From Amycolatopsis albispora (lineage in GTDB: Bacteria; Actinomycetota; Actinomycetes; Mycobacteriales; Pseudonocardiaceae), in NCBI RefSeq assembly GCF_003312875.1, contig NZ_CP015163.1, positions 2,976,001-3,040,000 of the forward strand: DNA of 64,000 nucleotides, given 5' to 3'. Below are positions 1 through 6,611 of this stretch, in pieces. The notes beneath the pieces were generated by a model, which was given only the letters and a program-made list of their open reading frames with translations, had not been told where the DNA came from and searched no databases. The translations under genes and the position numbers were made by a program. How positions within the stretch are numbered: position 1 is the stretch's first letter; every line of letters begins with the position of its first letter.

Positions 1-412
1 GGCCCGGCTCGAAGGCGGAACTGCCGGCGGCCACCCGGCGCAACGCGGCCACCAGGTCGGTGAACAACCCGGTTTTCACCAGCAGCCCGGCCCCGCCCGC
101 GGCCACCACCCTGGCCGCCATGTTCGTGGTCGCCTCGCCGGTGAGCACCAGCACCTGGCTGTGCGGGGACTGCTCGCGGAACCGCGGCAGCGCGTCGATC
201 CCGTCGCCGTCGGGCAGGCGCCGGTCCAGCACCACCACGTCCGGCCGGTGCGCGCGGGTGAGCGCCAGCCCCGATTCCACCGACTGCGCCGAGGCGACCA
301 GGTCGATGTCGGGCACGTCGGCGAAGGCGATCTCCAGTGCTTCGGCGACCATGCTGTGGTCCTCCACGAGCACCACCCGGAGCGGCCGCGCACTTCCCGG
401 CTCAGGCACCAT
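1..412 (-). CDS. Response regulator, receiver domain (partial, runs off the left edge)
   Basis: The gene starts at ATG 412 on the minus strand and continues beyond base 1, so only about 137 N-terminal residues are visible. They form a CheY-like receiver: an acidic pair in VEDHS (E17, D18), the phospho-acceptor Asp63 in VVVLDRRLPDG, a Thr in VLVLTGE and the conserved Lys in GLLVKTG. NarL/LuxR-type regulators have this kind of receiver with a C-terminal HTH, but the output domain lies outside the window, so the subfamily is inference. It is divergent from the DNA ligase gene, with about 100 bases between the starts. Confidence 0.85.
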   Translation of the reverse strand, partial: MVPEPGSARPLRVVLVEDHSMVAEALEIAFADVPDIDLVASAQSVESGLALTRAHRPDVVVLDRRLPDGDGIDALPRFREQSPHSQVLVLTGEATTNMAARVVAAGGAGLLVKTGLFTDLVAALRRVAAGSSAFEPG

Positions 413-513
413 CCGCCCGCCTCCCGTCGCTGTGCACGGGTAGATATGCCACGCCGGGGTGGAAAAAGCCAGACCGGCCACCCCGGCGGACGCCGTCCAG
501 CAGAATGACGCGC

Positions 514-1578
514 ATGTCGCTGACGATGCCGGTCAAGCCCATGCTCGCCAAGCCGGCCAAGTCCATCCCGGACTCGGGCGGGCTGCTGTTCGAGCCGAAG
601 TGGGACGGTTTCCGCTGCCTGGTCTTCCGCGACGGCGCCGAGCTGACCCTGCAGTCGCGCACCGGGAAACCGCTGAACCGGTACTTCCCCGAGGTGCTCG
701 AAGCGCTCGCGGGCATCCTGCCGGAGCAGGTGGTGCTCGACGGTGAGCTGGTCATCGGCCGCGGCGGCAGGCTCGACTTCGACGCGCTGACCGAGCGCAT
801 CCACCCCGCCGCGAGCCGCGTCGAGCTGCTCTCGCAGGAGACGCCGGCCCAGTTCGTCGCCTTCGACCTGCTGGAGCTGAACGGCGAGTCGCTGCTGGAC
901 GAGCCGACCGAGCGCCGTCGCGCCCGGCTGGAGCAGCTGCCCGGTGTGTTCATCACCCCGGCCACCACCGATCCGGCGGTGGCGCGGCACTGGTTCGAGC
1001 TGTTCGAGGGTGCCGGGCTGGACGGTGTGATCGGCAAGCCGCTGGACGCCGCCTACGAGCCGGGCAAGCGGCTCATGCTCAAGTACAAGCACTCGCGCAC
1101 CGCGGACTGCGTGCTGGCCGGGCTGCGCTGGCACGTCGACGGCGAGCCGGGCGAAATGGTCGGCTCGTTCCTGCTGGGTCTCTACGACGAGCACGGCGTG
1201 CTGCACCACGTCGGCGTGGTGGGTTCCTTCCCGGTGACACGGCGGCGTGAACTGGCCGAGGAACTGGCGCCGCTGATCACCGACGGCCCGCACCCGTGGC
1301 TCGGCGACGCCGTGGTGCCGGGGCAGCGGCTGCCCGGTTCGGTCAACCGCTGGCGTGCGGGGGAGCAACCGTGGGTGCCGCTGCGGCTGGAGCGCGTGGT
1401 CGAGGTCGGCTACGAGCACACCGAGGGCGGGCACCCGGCGCGGTTCCGGCACACCGCGCAGTTCGCCCGCTGGCGGCCGGACCGCGAACCGTCCTCGTGC
1501 GACTACGCGCAGCTCGAAGAGCCGGCCAGGTACGACCTGGACGCGGTGTTCCGCGGTGAGGTCAGGCGGGTCGGCTGA
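514..1578 (+). CDS. ligC: ATP-dependent DNA ligase, LigC-type
   Basis: This encodes a 354-residue ATP-dependent DNA ligase, the length of the stand-alone actinobacterial LigC enzymes that act in DNA repair beside LigD and Ku. Motif I is visible as EPKWDG with the adenylated Lys at residue 29. Further motifs follow: DGELV around residue 77, the FVAFDLLELNG block, and LKYKHSRTADCVLAG starting the OB-fold half. No polymerase or nuclease domain is attached, which separates it from full-length LigD. Three in-frame ATGs lie close together (505, 514, 526). I chose 514 because LigC proteins begin only a few residues before the P-MLA motif. A stand-alone LigD-type polymerase lies 3 kb away on the other strand; no Ku gene is in the window. 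Confidence 0.88.
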   Translation: MSLTMPVKPMLAKPAKSIPDSGGLLFEPKWDGFRCLVFRDGAELTLQSRTGKPLNRYFPEVLEALAGILPEQVVLDGELVIGRGGRLDFDALTERIHPAASRVELLSQETPAQFVAFDLLELNGESLLDEPTERRRARLEQLPGVFITPATTDPAVARHWFELFEGAGLDGVIGKPLDAAYEPGKRLMLKYKHSRTADCVLAGLRWHVDGEPGEMVGSFLLGLYDEHGVLHHVGVVGSFPVTRRRELAEELAPLITDGPHPWLGDAVVPGQRLPGSVNRWRAGEQPWVPLRLERVVEVGYEHTEGGHPARFRHTAQFARWRPDREPSSCDYAQLEEPARYDLDAVFRGEVRRVG

Positions 1579-1651
1579 CCTGCTCACCCGGGCCATACCC
1601 GGGGCATGCGAAGCTCGGTGGGACGAATGGGTTCGGGTGAGGAGTAGCAGT

Positions 1652-3205
1652 TTGACGCGCCGGGTTGTCCTCGCACTCGCGGTCGTGATGTGCACCGTGG
1701 CGGGTGCGTGCACCGCCGGGCCGTCCAACCGGCCGCCCGTGGTGGAGAACGACGGCCCGCTGCCGCCGGTCTCCCCCGCCACCGGCCCGCCCGCCACGCC
1801 CCCGCTGCCGCCGCTGGAGGAGCCGCGCGAGAACGGGGTCGAGTGGAAGGACTGCGCCGCCGACACCGGCAAGCGGCTCGGCGGCCAGCCGGTCCCGGCG
1901 AACCTGCAGGTCAGCTGCGGCCGGGTGTCCACACCGCTGGACGCGCCCGAACTGCCCGGCCGCGGCATTCTCCGGATCGACCTGCTCAAGGCGGGCACCG
2001 GCCCGGTCCCGCTGGTGGTGCTCAACGACATCGACGGTGAGCCGGGCACGCTCTACGCGCTGCGCCTGGCCCAGTCGCTGCCGCCCGAGCTGCTGCAGCG
2101 GTTCTCGCTGATCGGCGTGGACCGGCGCGGCAGCGGGCAGTCCGATCCGGTGCGCTGCATCCCGGCCGAGGTGCGCGGCGAGCTGATCGGCTTCGACCCG
2201 GCGCAGGAGTCGGTCGAACCGCTGCTGGACGCCGCGCGGCAGGCCGGTCAGCAGTGCGGCATCACCATGGAGGACGACCAGGGCGCCTTCGACAGCTGGC
2301 GGACCGCGGGCGATCTCGACGAGATCCGCTCGCAGCTGGGCCTGTCCAAGCTGAACGCGCTGGCCAGGGGCGAGGGTTCGCAGGTGCTCGGCGCCTACGC
2401 GGTCCGGTTCACCGACAAGGTGGGCCGGTTCGTGCTGGACGGCGCGCCCGACCCGTCACCGGACGTGGCTTCCGTGCACGACGCGCAGGCCGCCGGTGGG
2501 GAGGCCGCGCTGGCGGCGTTCGGTGCCGACTGCGCGCAGCGCGGCTGCGCGCTCGGCGGTGACGCCAAGACGGTGGTCGCCGGGTTGCTGGACCAGCTGC
2601 GCGTCACCGGCCAGCCGACCGGGGACGGCACCCTGCTCAGCCCCGGCCTCGCCATGCACGCCATCAACGCGGGACTGGCGCAGCGCCAGCGGTGGCCGGA
2701 ACTGGCCGACGCGATCGCCGCGGCCCGGTCCGGTGACGGCACGAAACTGGCCGCCTTCGCCGATCCGCTGCGAATGGACGACAGCGTCAACCCGACCCGG
2801 CTCGACAGCGGCATCGCCACCCGGTGCAACGACACCACGGTGCGGCTGTCCGCCGACCAGATCGACACGATCAGCCGCGACCTGCGTGGCCGGTACCCGG
2901 TGTACGGCGGGTTTGTCACCCAGCGGCTGGCGTGGTGCAGCCCGTGGCCGGTGCCGACGCAGGCGCTGCCGCCGCTGAGCAAGCCGGGGGTGCCGCCGGT
3001 GCTGCTGGTGAGCACCGCCGGTGATCCGCTGACCTCGGAGCAGGGCACCACGCGGGCCGCCGAGCAGATGCCCAGCGGGGTGCGGATCGGCTGGCAGGGC
3101 GCCGGGCACGGCGCGGTCGGCGCGTCCGCGTGCGTCGGCGAAAAGGTCCGCGACTTCCTGATCGACGCCAAGATCCCGAACGACGGCACGCTCTGCCCGG
3201 CCTGA
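1652..3205 (+). CDS. Secreted TAP-like alpha/beta-hydrolase fold lipoprotein lacking the nucleophile
   Basis: This is a 517-residue protein with a lipoprotein signal: basic start, hydrophobic stretch and lipobox VAGAC (Cys around residue 19). It resembles actinobacterial tripeptidyl-aminopeptidase-type (TAP) exported hydrolases, with the oxyanion-region motif GVDRRGSGQSD and a C-terminal TAP domain. The acid and His of the triad are present: Asp458 in AGDPLTS and His486 in GAGHGAVG. The nucleophile elbow, normally G-x-S-x-G followed by an aligned YA, reads A-R-G-E-G, so the Ser position is Gly240 (GGC, one base from AGC). The enzyme is therefore probably not a classical serine hydrolase. TTG 1652 was chosen because GAGGAG precedes it at the right spacing; GTG 1637 is an alternative. 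Its last bases are included in a downstream duplication. Confidence 0.8.
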   Translation: MTRRVVLALAVVMCTVAGACTAGPSNRPPVVENDGPLPPVSPATGPPATPPLPPLEEPRENGVEWKDCAADTGKRLGGQPVPANLQVSCGRVSTPLDAPELPGRGILRIDLLKAGTGPVPLVVLNDIDGEPGTLYALRLAQSLPPELLQRFSLIGVDRRGSGQSDPVRCIPAEVRGELIGFDPAQESVEPLLDAARQAGQQCGITMEDDQGAFDSWRTAGDLDEIRSQLGLSKLNALARGEGSQVLGAYAVRFTDKVGRFVLDGAPDPSPDVASVHDAQAAGGEAALAAFGADCAQRGCALGGDAKTVVAGLLDQLRVTGQPTGDGTLLSPGLAMHAINAGLAQRQRWPELADAIAAARSGDGTKLAAFADPLRMDDSVNPTRLDSGIATRCNDTTVRLSADQIDTISRDLRGRYPVYGGFVTQRLAWCSPWPVPTQALPPLSKPGVPPVLLVSTAGDPLTSEQGTTRAAEQMPSGVRIGWQGAGHGAVGASACVGEKVRDFLIDAKIPNDGTLCPA

Positions 3206-3554
3206 GTGTTTTCAGGGCAGCTGCACGGTCGCCAGAACCGGACGGTGATCCGACGCCACCCGCTCCACCGGAATCCGCGTAGTAACCGGGGCCAGCGTGC
3301 TCAACACATAATCCAGCCGCCGACCGGGCACGTCCGCCGGGAACGTGGCCCCATCAACACCGGTGGACGGCACGCTCTGCCCGGCCTGAGTGTTTCTCAC
3401 GGCAACTGCACGGTCGCCAGAACCGGACGGTGATCCGACGCCACCCGCTCCACCGGAATCCGCGTGGTAACCGGGGCCAGCGTGCTCAACACATAATCCA
3501 GCCGCCGATCGGGCGCGTCCGCCGGGAACGTGGCTCCGTCAACACCAGTGGGCG
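3182..3554. repeat. Imperfect tandem duplication of about 185 bp across a convergent gene junction
   Basis: Unit 1 (3182-3365) and unit 2 (3366 to about 3554) are near-identical direct repeats offset by 184-185 bases. Each unit begins with the 3' tail of the TAP-like gene (GACGGCACGCTC...TGAGTGTTT) and continues with the antisense 3' end of the endonuclease/phosphatase gene. About a dozen substitutions and one small indel separate the copies, so the duplication is not brand new. The hydrolase ends in unit 1 and the intact phosphatase gene ends in unit 2, leaving a spare fragment of each between them. Confidence 0.9.
3212..3365 (-). pseudogene. Duplicated C-terminal fragment of the endonuclease/exonuclease/phosphatase gene
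   Basis: The minus strand of the first repeat unit encodes the last 50 or so residues of the neighbouring phosphatase-family protein, including the conserved ASDHRPV active-site segment and the same C-terminal ATVQLP before the stop. It has no start signal or catalytic N-terminal half of its own. It lies downstream of the intact gene's stop codon, so it would not be translated with it. It is a by-product of the tandem duplication and not a separate gene. Confidence 0.85.
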
Positions 3555-4191
3555 GCAGCTTGTCGAACAGCGGCCGCAGCTCCGCCGCCGACGGCCCGGC
3601 GTTCAGATCGCCCGCCAGCACGCCCGGCCCCAGCACCCGCAGCATGTCGCCCACCTGCGTGGTGCGCACCGCGGGATCCGGCCGGTGGTCCAGGTGCGTG
3701 ACGAAGAACCGCAGCACGCGCCCGCACACCTCCAGTTCCGCCTCGGCGAAGCCCGGCATCGGCCCGAGCGGCGTCGCGTCCACTGTGGACAGCCGGGTGA
3801 TGGTGTGGTTGACCGCCCGCCGGATCGGGAAGCGGCTGAGCACCGCGACGCCGTAACGCCGCCGCTCCGCGCGCCCCGGCTCGGGATCCTTGTCGTAGAT
3901 GGGCGCGAAGAACAGCTCCATCCCGGTGCGCCGCGCCAGCTCGGCGGCCTGGTCGGCGTACCCGCTGCGGGCCGACCAGTGCACGTCGACCTCCTGCAGC
4001 CCGACCACGTCCGCCCGCGAACCGGTGATCACCCCGGCGGTGCGTGCCAGGTCGAGCCTGCCGTCCATGCCGATGCCGGAGTGGATGTTGAAGGTCAGCA
4101 CCCGCAGCGCGGCGCCGGACGCGGCCGCCGCCGGGACCGCGGCCACCACCAGCAGGAACGCGGTCAACAGCGCCTCGGCCCGGCGGTTCAC
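3397..4191 (-). CDS. Secreted endonuclease/exonuclease/phosphatase family protein
   Basis: This is a 264-residue exported metal-dependent phosphoesterase of the DNase I/sphingomyelinase fold. An N-terminal signal peptide with a hydrophobic stretch ends near AAAASG. Family motifs follow: LTFNIHSG (Asn metal ligand), GLQEVD (catalytic Glu), FVTHLDH, AGDLNAGP (Asp/Asn pair) and the C-terminal ASDHRPV with the Asp-His dyad. The start is GTG 4191, which shares GTGA with the stop of the LigD-type polymerase, so the two are translationally coupled. The substrate cannot be read from sequence; DNA, a phospholipid or an inositol phosphate are all possible. The last third of the gene has been duplicated downstream. 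Confidence 0.85.
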   Translation of the reverse strand: MNRRAEALLTAFLLVVAAVPAAAASGAALRVLTFNIHSGIGMDGRLDLARTAGVITGSRADVVGLQEVDVHWSARSGYADQAAELARRTGMELFFAPIYDKDPEPGRAERRRYGVAVLSRFPIRRAVNHTITRLSTVDATPLGPMPGFAEAELEVCGRVLRFFVTHLDHRPDPAVRTTQVGDMLRVLGPGVLAGDLNAGPSAAELRPLFDKLPPTGVDGATFPADAPDRRLDYVLSTLAPVTTRIPVERVASDHRPVLATVQLP

Positions 4192-5210
4192 TTCGGCCGG
4201 TCCCGGTCCTTGCTCGGCTGCACGCGCTTGGGCTCCCCCGGCATTTTCGGATAGTCGGGCGGATACGGCATTTCCGCCTGCCCGGTGTCGCGCTCGTCGC
4301 GGTCGTACCACTCGAGCAGCGTCTCCAGGCCGAACGCCTCGTCGTCCAACCCGGCGTGCGCGTCGCCGTGCTCGGCCAGCCACGACGGCACGGTCAGCAC
4401 GTCGAACTCGTCCGGGTCGGCCTCGGCCAGCTGGTCCCAGGTCAGCGGCGTGGACACGGTGGCACGCGGGGTGCCGCGCACCGACCACGACGAGGCGACA
4501 GTCCGGTCCCGCGCGGCCTGGTTGTAGTCGATGAACACCCGGCCGCCGCGTTCCTCCTTCCACCACGAGATGGTCGCCAGCTCCGGCACGCGCCGCTCCA
4601 CCTCGCGGCCGAGCGCGATGACCGCGTGCCGCACGGCGATGAAGTCCCACTCGGGCCGGATCCGCACCAGCACGTGCACGCCGCGGCCACCGGAGGTCTT
4701 CGGGTAGCCGGTCAGCCCGGCGTCGGCCAGCACCTCGCGCACCGTCCCGGCGACACGCACGGCGTCGGCGAAGCGCGCTTCCTCCGGCGGGTCCACGTCG
4801 ATGCGCAACTCGTCCGGGTGGTCCACGTCGGGGCGTCGCACCGGCCACGGGTGGAAGTCGAAGGTGCCCAGGTTCGCCGCCCAGGCGAAGACCGCGGGCT
4901 CGGTCGGGCAGACCTCCTCGGCGGTCCGGCCGGACGGGAAGGTGATCTTCACGCGGTCCACCCAGCCGGGTGCGCCCTTGGGCACGCGCTTGGCGTAGAA
5001 CAGCTCGCCGGTCACGCCGTCCGGATAACGCTTGAGCGTGGTCGGCCGCTCGCCGATCGCGCGCAGCAGCGGCTCGCCGACGGCCAGGTAGTACTCCACC
5101 ACCTGCCGCTTGGTGATGCCGCGCTCGGGGAAGTACACCTTGTCCGGGCTGGACACCCGTACCGTGCGCTCGCCCACCTGGTACTCGACTGGGTCACCGT
5201 GTTTGGCCAC
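4188..5210 (-). CDS. ligD: LigD-type DNA polymerase/primase (PolDom), non-homologous end joining
   Basis: This 340-residue protein matches the polymerase domain of LigD as a stand-alone protein. Members of this archaeo-eukaryotic primase family fill gaps and add nucleotides at broken ends during Ku-dependent end joining. Visible motifs are SSPDKVYFPERGITK near the N-terminus, the catalytic Asp pair in RIDVDPP, the phosphate-binding SGGRGVHV and the third acidic residue in FIDYNQAARDRT. The start is GTG 5210, four bases after the GNAT stop. It overlaps the secreted phosphatase gene by GTGA, so the three genes form one operon. The Lys/Pro-rich C-terminus has no nuclease or ligase domain. LigC on the opposite strand could supply ligation. 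Confidence 0.9.
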   Translation of the reverse strand: MAKHGDPVEYQVGERTVRVSSPDKVYFPERGITKRQVVEYYLAVGEPLLRAIGERPTTLKRYPDGVTGELFYAKRVPKGAPGWVDRVKITFPSGRTAEEVCPTEPAVFAWAANLGTFDFHPWPVRRPDVDHPDELRIDVDPPEEARFADAVRVAGTVREVLADAGLTGYPKTSGGRGVHVLVRIRPEWDFIAVRHAVIALGREVERRVPELATISWWKEERGGRVFIDYNQAARDRTVASSWSVRGTPRATVSTPLTWDQLAEADPDEFDVLTVPSWLAEHGDAHAGLDDEAFGLETLLEWYDRDERDTGQAEMPYPPDYPKMPGEPKRVQPSKDRDRPK

Positions 5211-5214
5211 GCGC

Positions 5215-5772
5215 CTAACCTAGTCGCGGATCGCTCTCCAGGACGGACATCTGAACCGCGTCGTGCCATTCGCCGTCCCAGTGCAGCGCGTCGCGGAGCA
5301 CGCCTTCGGCGACGAACCCGCACTTCTCGTAGACCCGCCGCGCCCGCGGGTTGAAGTCGTAGACCTCCAGCCCGATGCGGTGCAGGCCGACCACGTCCAG
5401 CCCGAACGCGACCAGCAGCCGGGTCGCCTCGGTGCCGTACCCGCGGCCGAAGGCGTGCCCGCCGAGCGCGATCCGGAAGTCCATCGACCGGTTGTCCTCG
5501 TCCAGGTCCATCAGCACGACCTCACCCAGGTACACGCCGTCGGTGTTGCGCACCACCGCGTAGTCCGCGCGGTCGTGCGCCCCCGGCCTGCCCTTGAGGT
5601 AGTCGTGGACCTGCTCACGGGTGAAGACGCCGTGCGTACCGGTCAGCCGCCGGGTTTCGGGGTCCTGGAGCACGGCCCACGCGCCGTCGAGAAAGGTTTC
5701 GTCGAGTTGCCGCAGGGTCACCAGCTCACCGGGCAGGCCGGGCTGGTCACGCAGCGCCGCGAGATTCAGCAC
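5215..5772 (-). CDS. GNAT family N-acetyltransferase (RimJ/RimL-like)
   Basis: This is a 185-residue acetyltransferase of the RimJ/RimL-like GNAT group. The acetyl-CoA binding loop is visible as HAFGRGYGTEATRLL, followed by the typical LEVYDFNPRARRVYEKCGF segment and a closing DALHWDGEWHDAVQMSVL. Such enzymes acetylate the N-termini of ribosomal proteins or detoxify amines; the acceptor here is unknown. GTG 5772 is preferred because the protein then begins just before the GELVTLRQL strand. An ATG at 5829 is possible but overlaps the divergent VTT gene start. It is the first gene of the operon with the LigD-type polymerase and the secreted phosphatase. Confidence 0.85.
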   Translation of the reverse strand: MLNLAALRDQPGLPGELVTLRQLDETFLDGAWAVLQDPETRRLTGTHGVFTREQVHDYLKGRPGAHDRADYAVVRNTDGVYLGEVVLMDLDEDNRSMDFRIALGGHAFGRGYGTEATRLLVAFGLDVVGLHRIGLEVYDFNPRARRVYEKCGFVAEGVLRDALHWDGEWHDAVQMSVLESDPRLG

Positions 5773-5827
5773 CCCGCCACTGGACCACGTGCGGGCACCC
5801 GCCGTCACCCCGATTACCGTGGGTGCC

Positions 5828-6490
5828 ATGACCGGCCGGACCAAACTGATCGTGGCGCTGGTGCTGTTCGCGGCACTGGTCGCGGTCGCGCTCGTGGTCG
5901 ACGTCCCGGCGCCGGCCGAGCTGCGTGCCTGGGCGACCGGCGCCGGCTGGATCGCGCCGGTGCTGCTGCTCGGCGCGTATTCGGTGCTGACCGTGGCGCC
6001 GATCCCCCGCACCAGCTTCAACGTGGTCTCCGGCCTGCTGCTCGGCAACGTGCTCGGCATCGGGGTGGCCCTGCTCGCCACGGTGCTCTCGGCCGCGCTC
6101 GGCTTCGGGCTGGCCAGGGTGCTCGGCCGCGAATGGGTGGCCGGGCACCTCGAACGCGGCCGCTTCCGCGCGCTGGACGCCCGGCTGGCCGACGGCGGGG
6201 TGCTCGCGGTGGCTTCGCTGCGGATGATCCCGTTTGTCCCGTTCGCCCCGATGAGCTGGGCGTGCGGTGTGCTGTCGGTCCGGTTCTGGCCGTACCTGGT
6301 GGGCACCGCGCTCGGCAGCCTGCCCGGCACCGTGCTGGTGGTGCTGGTCGGCGACGCCCTCACCGGCACCACACATCCGGCCCTGTTGGCTTGCTTCGCG
6401 GGGCTCGCGCTCATCGGCGCGGCCGGGCTGTACCGCGTGATCCGGCGCACAAAACCGGAATCCGCCGCACCCGCGCCCGCGGTGTCGTGA
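5828..6490 (+). CDS. TVP38/TMEM64 family (VTT domain) membrane protein
   Basis: This is a 220-residue integral membrane protein of the VTT/DedA-like class. It starts with a hydrophobic helix (LIVALVLFAALVAVALVV) and has the family signatures RTSFNVVSGLLLGN (re-entrant loop) and the long helix pair around RMIPFVPFAPMSWACGVL, then SLPGTVLVVLVG. Members are linked to lipid scrambling or undecaprenyl-phosphate recycling in bacteria; a specific role here is not established. ATG 5828 overlaps the outermost possible start of the divergent acetyltransferase gene, so the two likely share a compact promoter region. Confidence 0.85.
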   Translation: MTGRTKLIVALVLFAALVAVALVVDVPAPAELRAWATGAGWIAPVLLLGAYSVLTVAPIPRTSFNVVSGLLLGNVLGIGVALLATVLSAALGFGLARVLGREWVAGHLERGRFRALDARLADGGVLAVASLRMIPFVPFAPMSWACGVLSVRFWPYLVGTALGSLPGTVLVVLVGDALTGTTHPALLACFAGLALIGAAGLYRVIRRTKPESAAPAPAVS

Positions 6491-6578
6491 CAGCGCCGCC
6501 CACCGCGCCCGCTACACTCGAACGGGTGCGCTGAGCGGTCGCTCGCGCCGAGCCAGCCAGCATGCGCCGTCGTCTTCC

Positions 6579-6611
6579 GAGGAGTAGTTGCCATCGACAC
6601 CGGTCAGTTGA
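6579..6611 (+). promoter_or_regulatory. Leader with strong Shine-Dalgarno and 7-codon mini-ORF ahead of the kinase
   Basis: GAGGAG at 6579-6584 is well placed for TTG 6588. That codon opens a frame of only seven codons ending at TGA 6609-6611, which overlaps the kinase TTG 6608 as TTGA. In the kinase frame the only codon at ideal Shine-Dalgarno spacing is ATC 6593, a very rare start. So the kinase is either reached by coupling through the mini-ORF or starts at a non-canonical codon. Which one is used cannot be decided from sequence. Confidence 0.45.

Noticed and set aside
76..2049. Very long minus-strand open frame opposite the ligase and hydrolase genes
   Set aside because: It is antisense to two well-supported genes and its translation is Arg/Pro/Gly-rich without family motifs, the usual shadow in 72% GC DNA.
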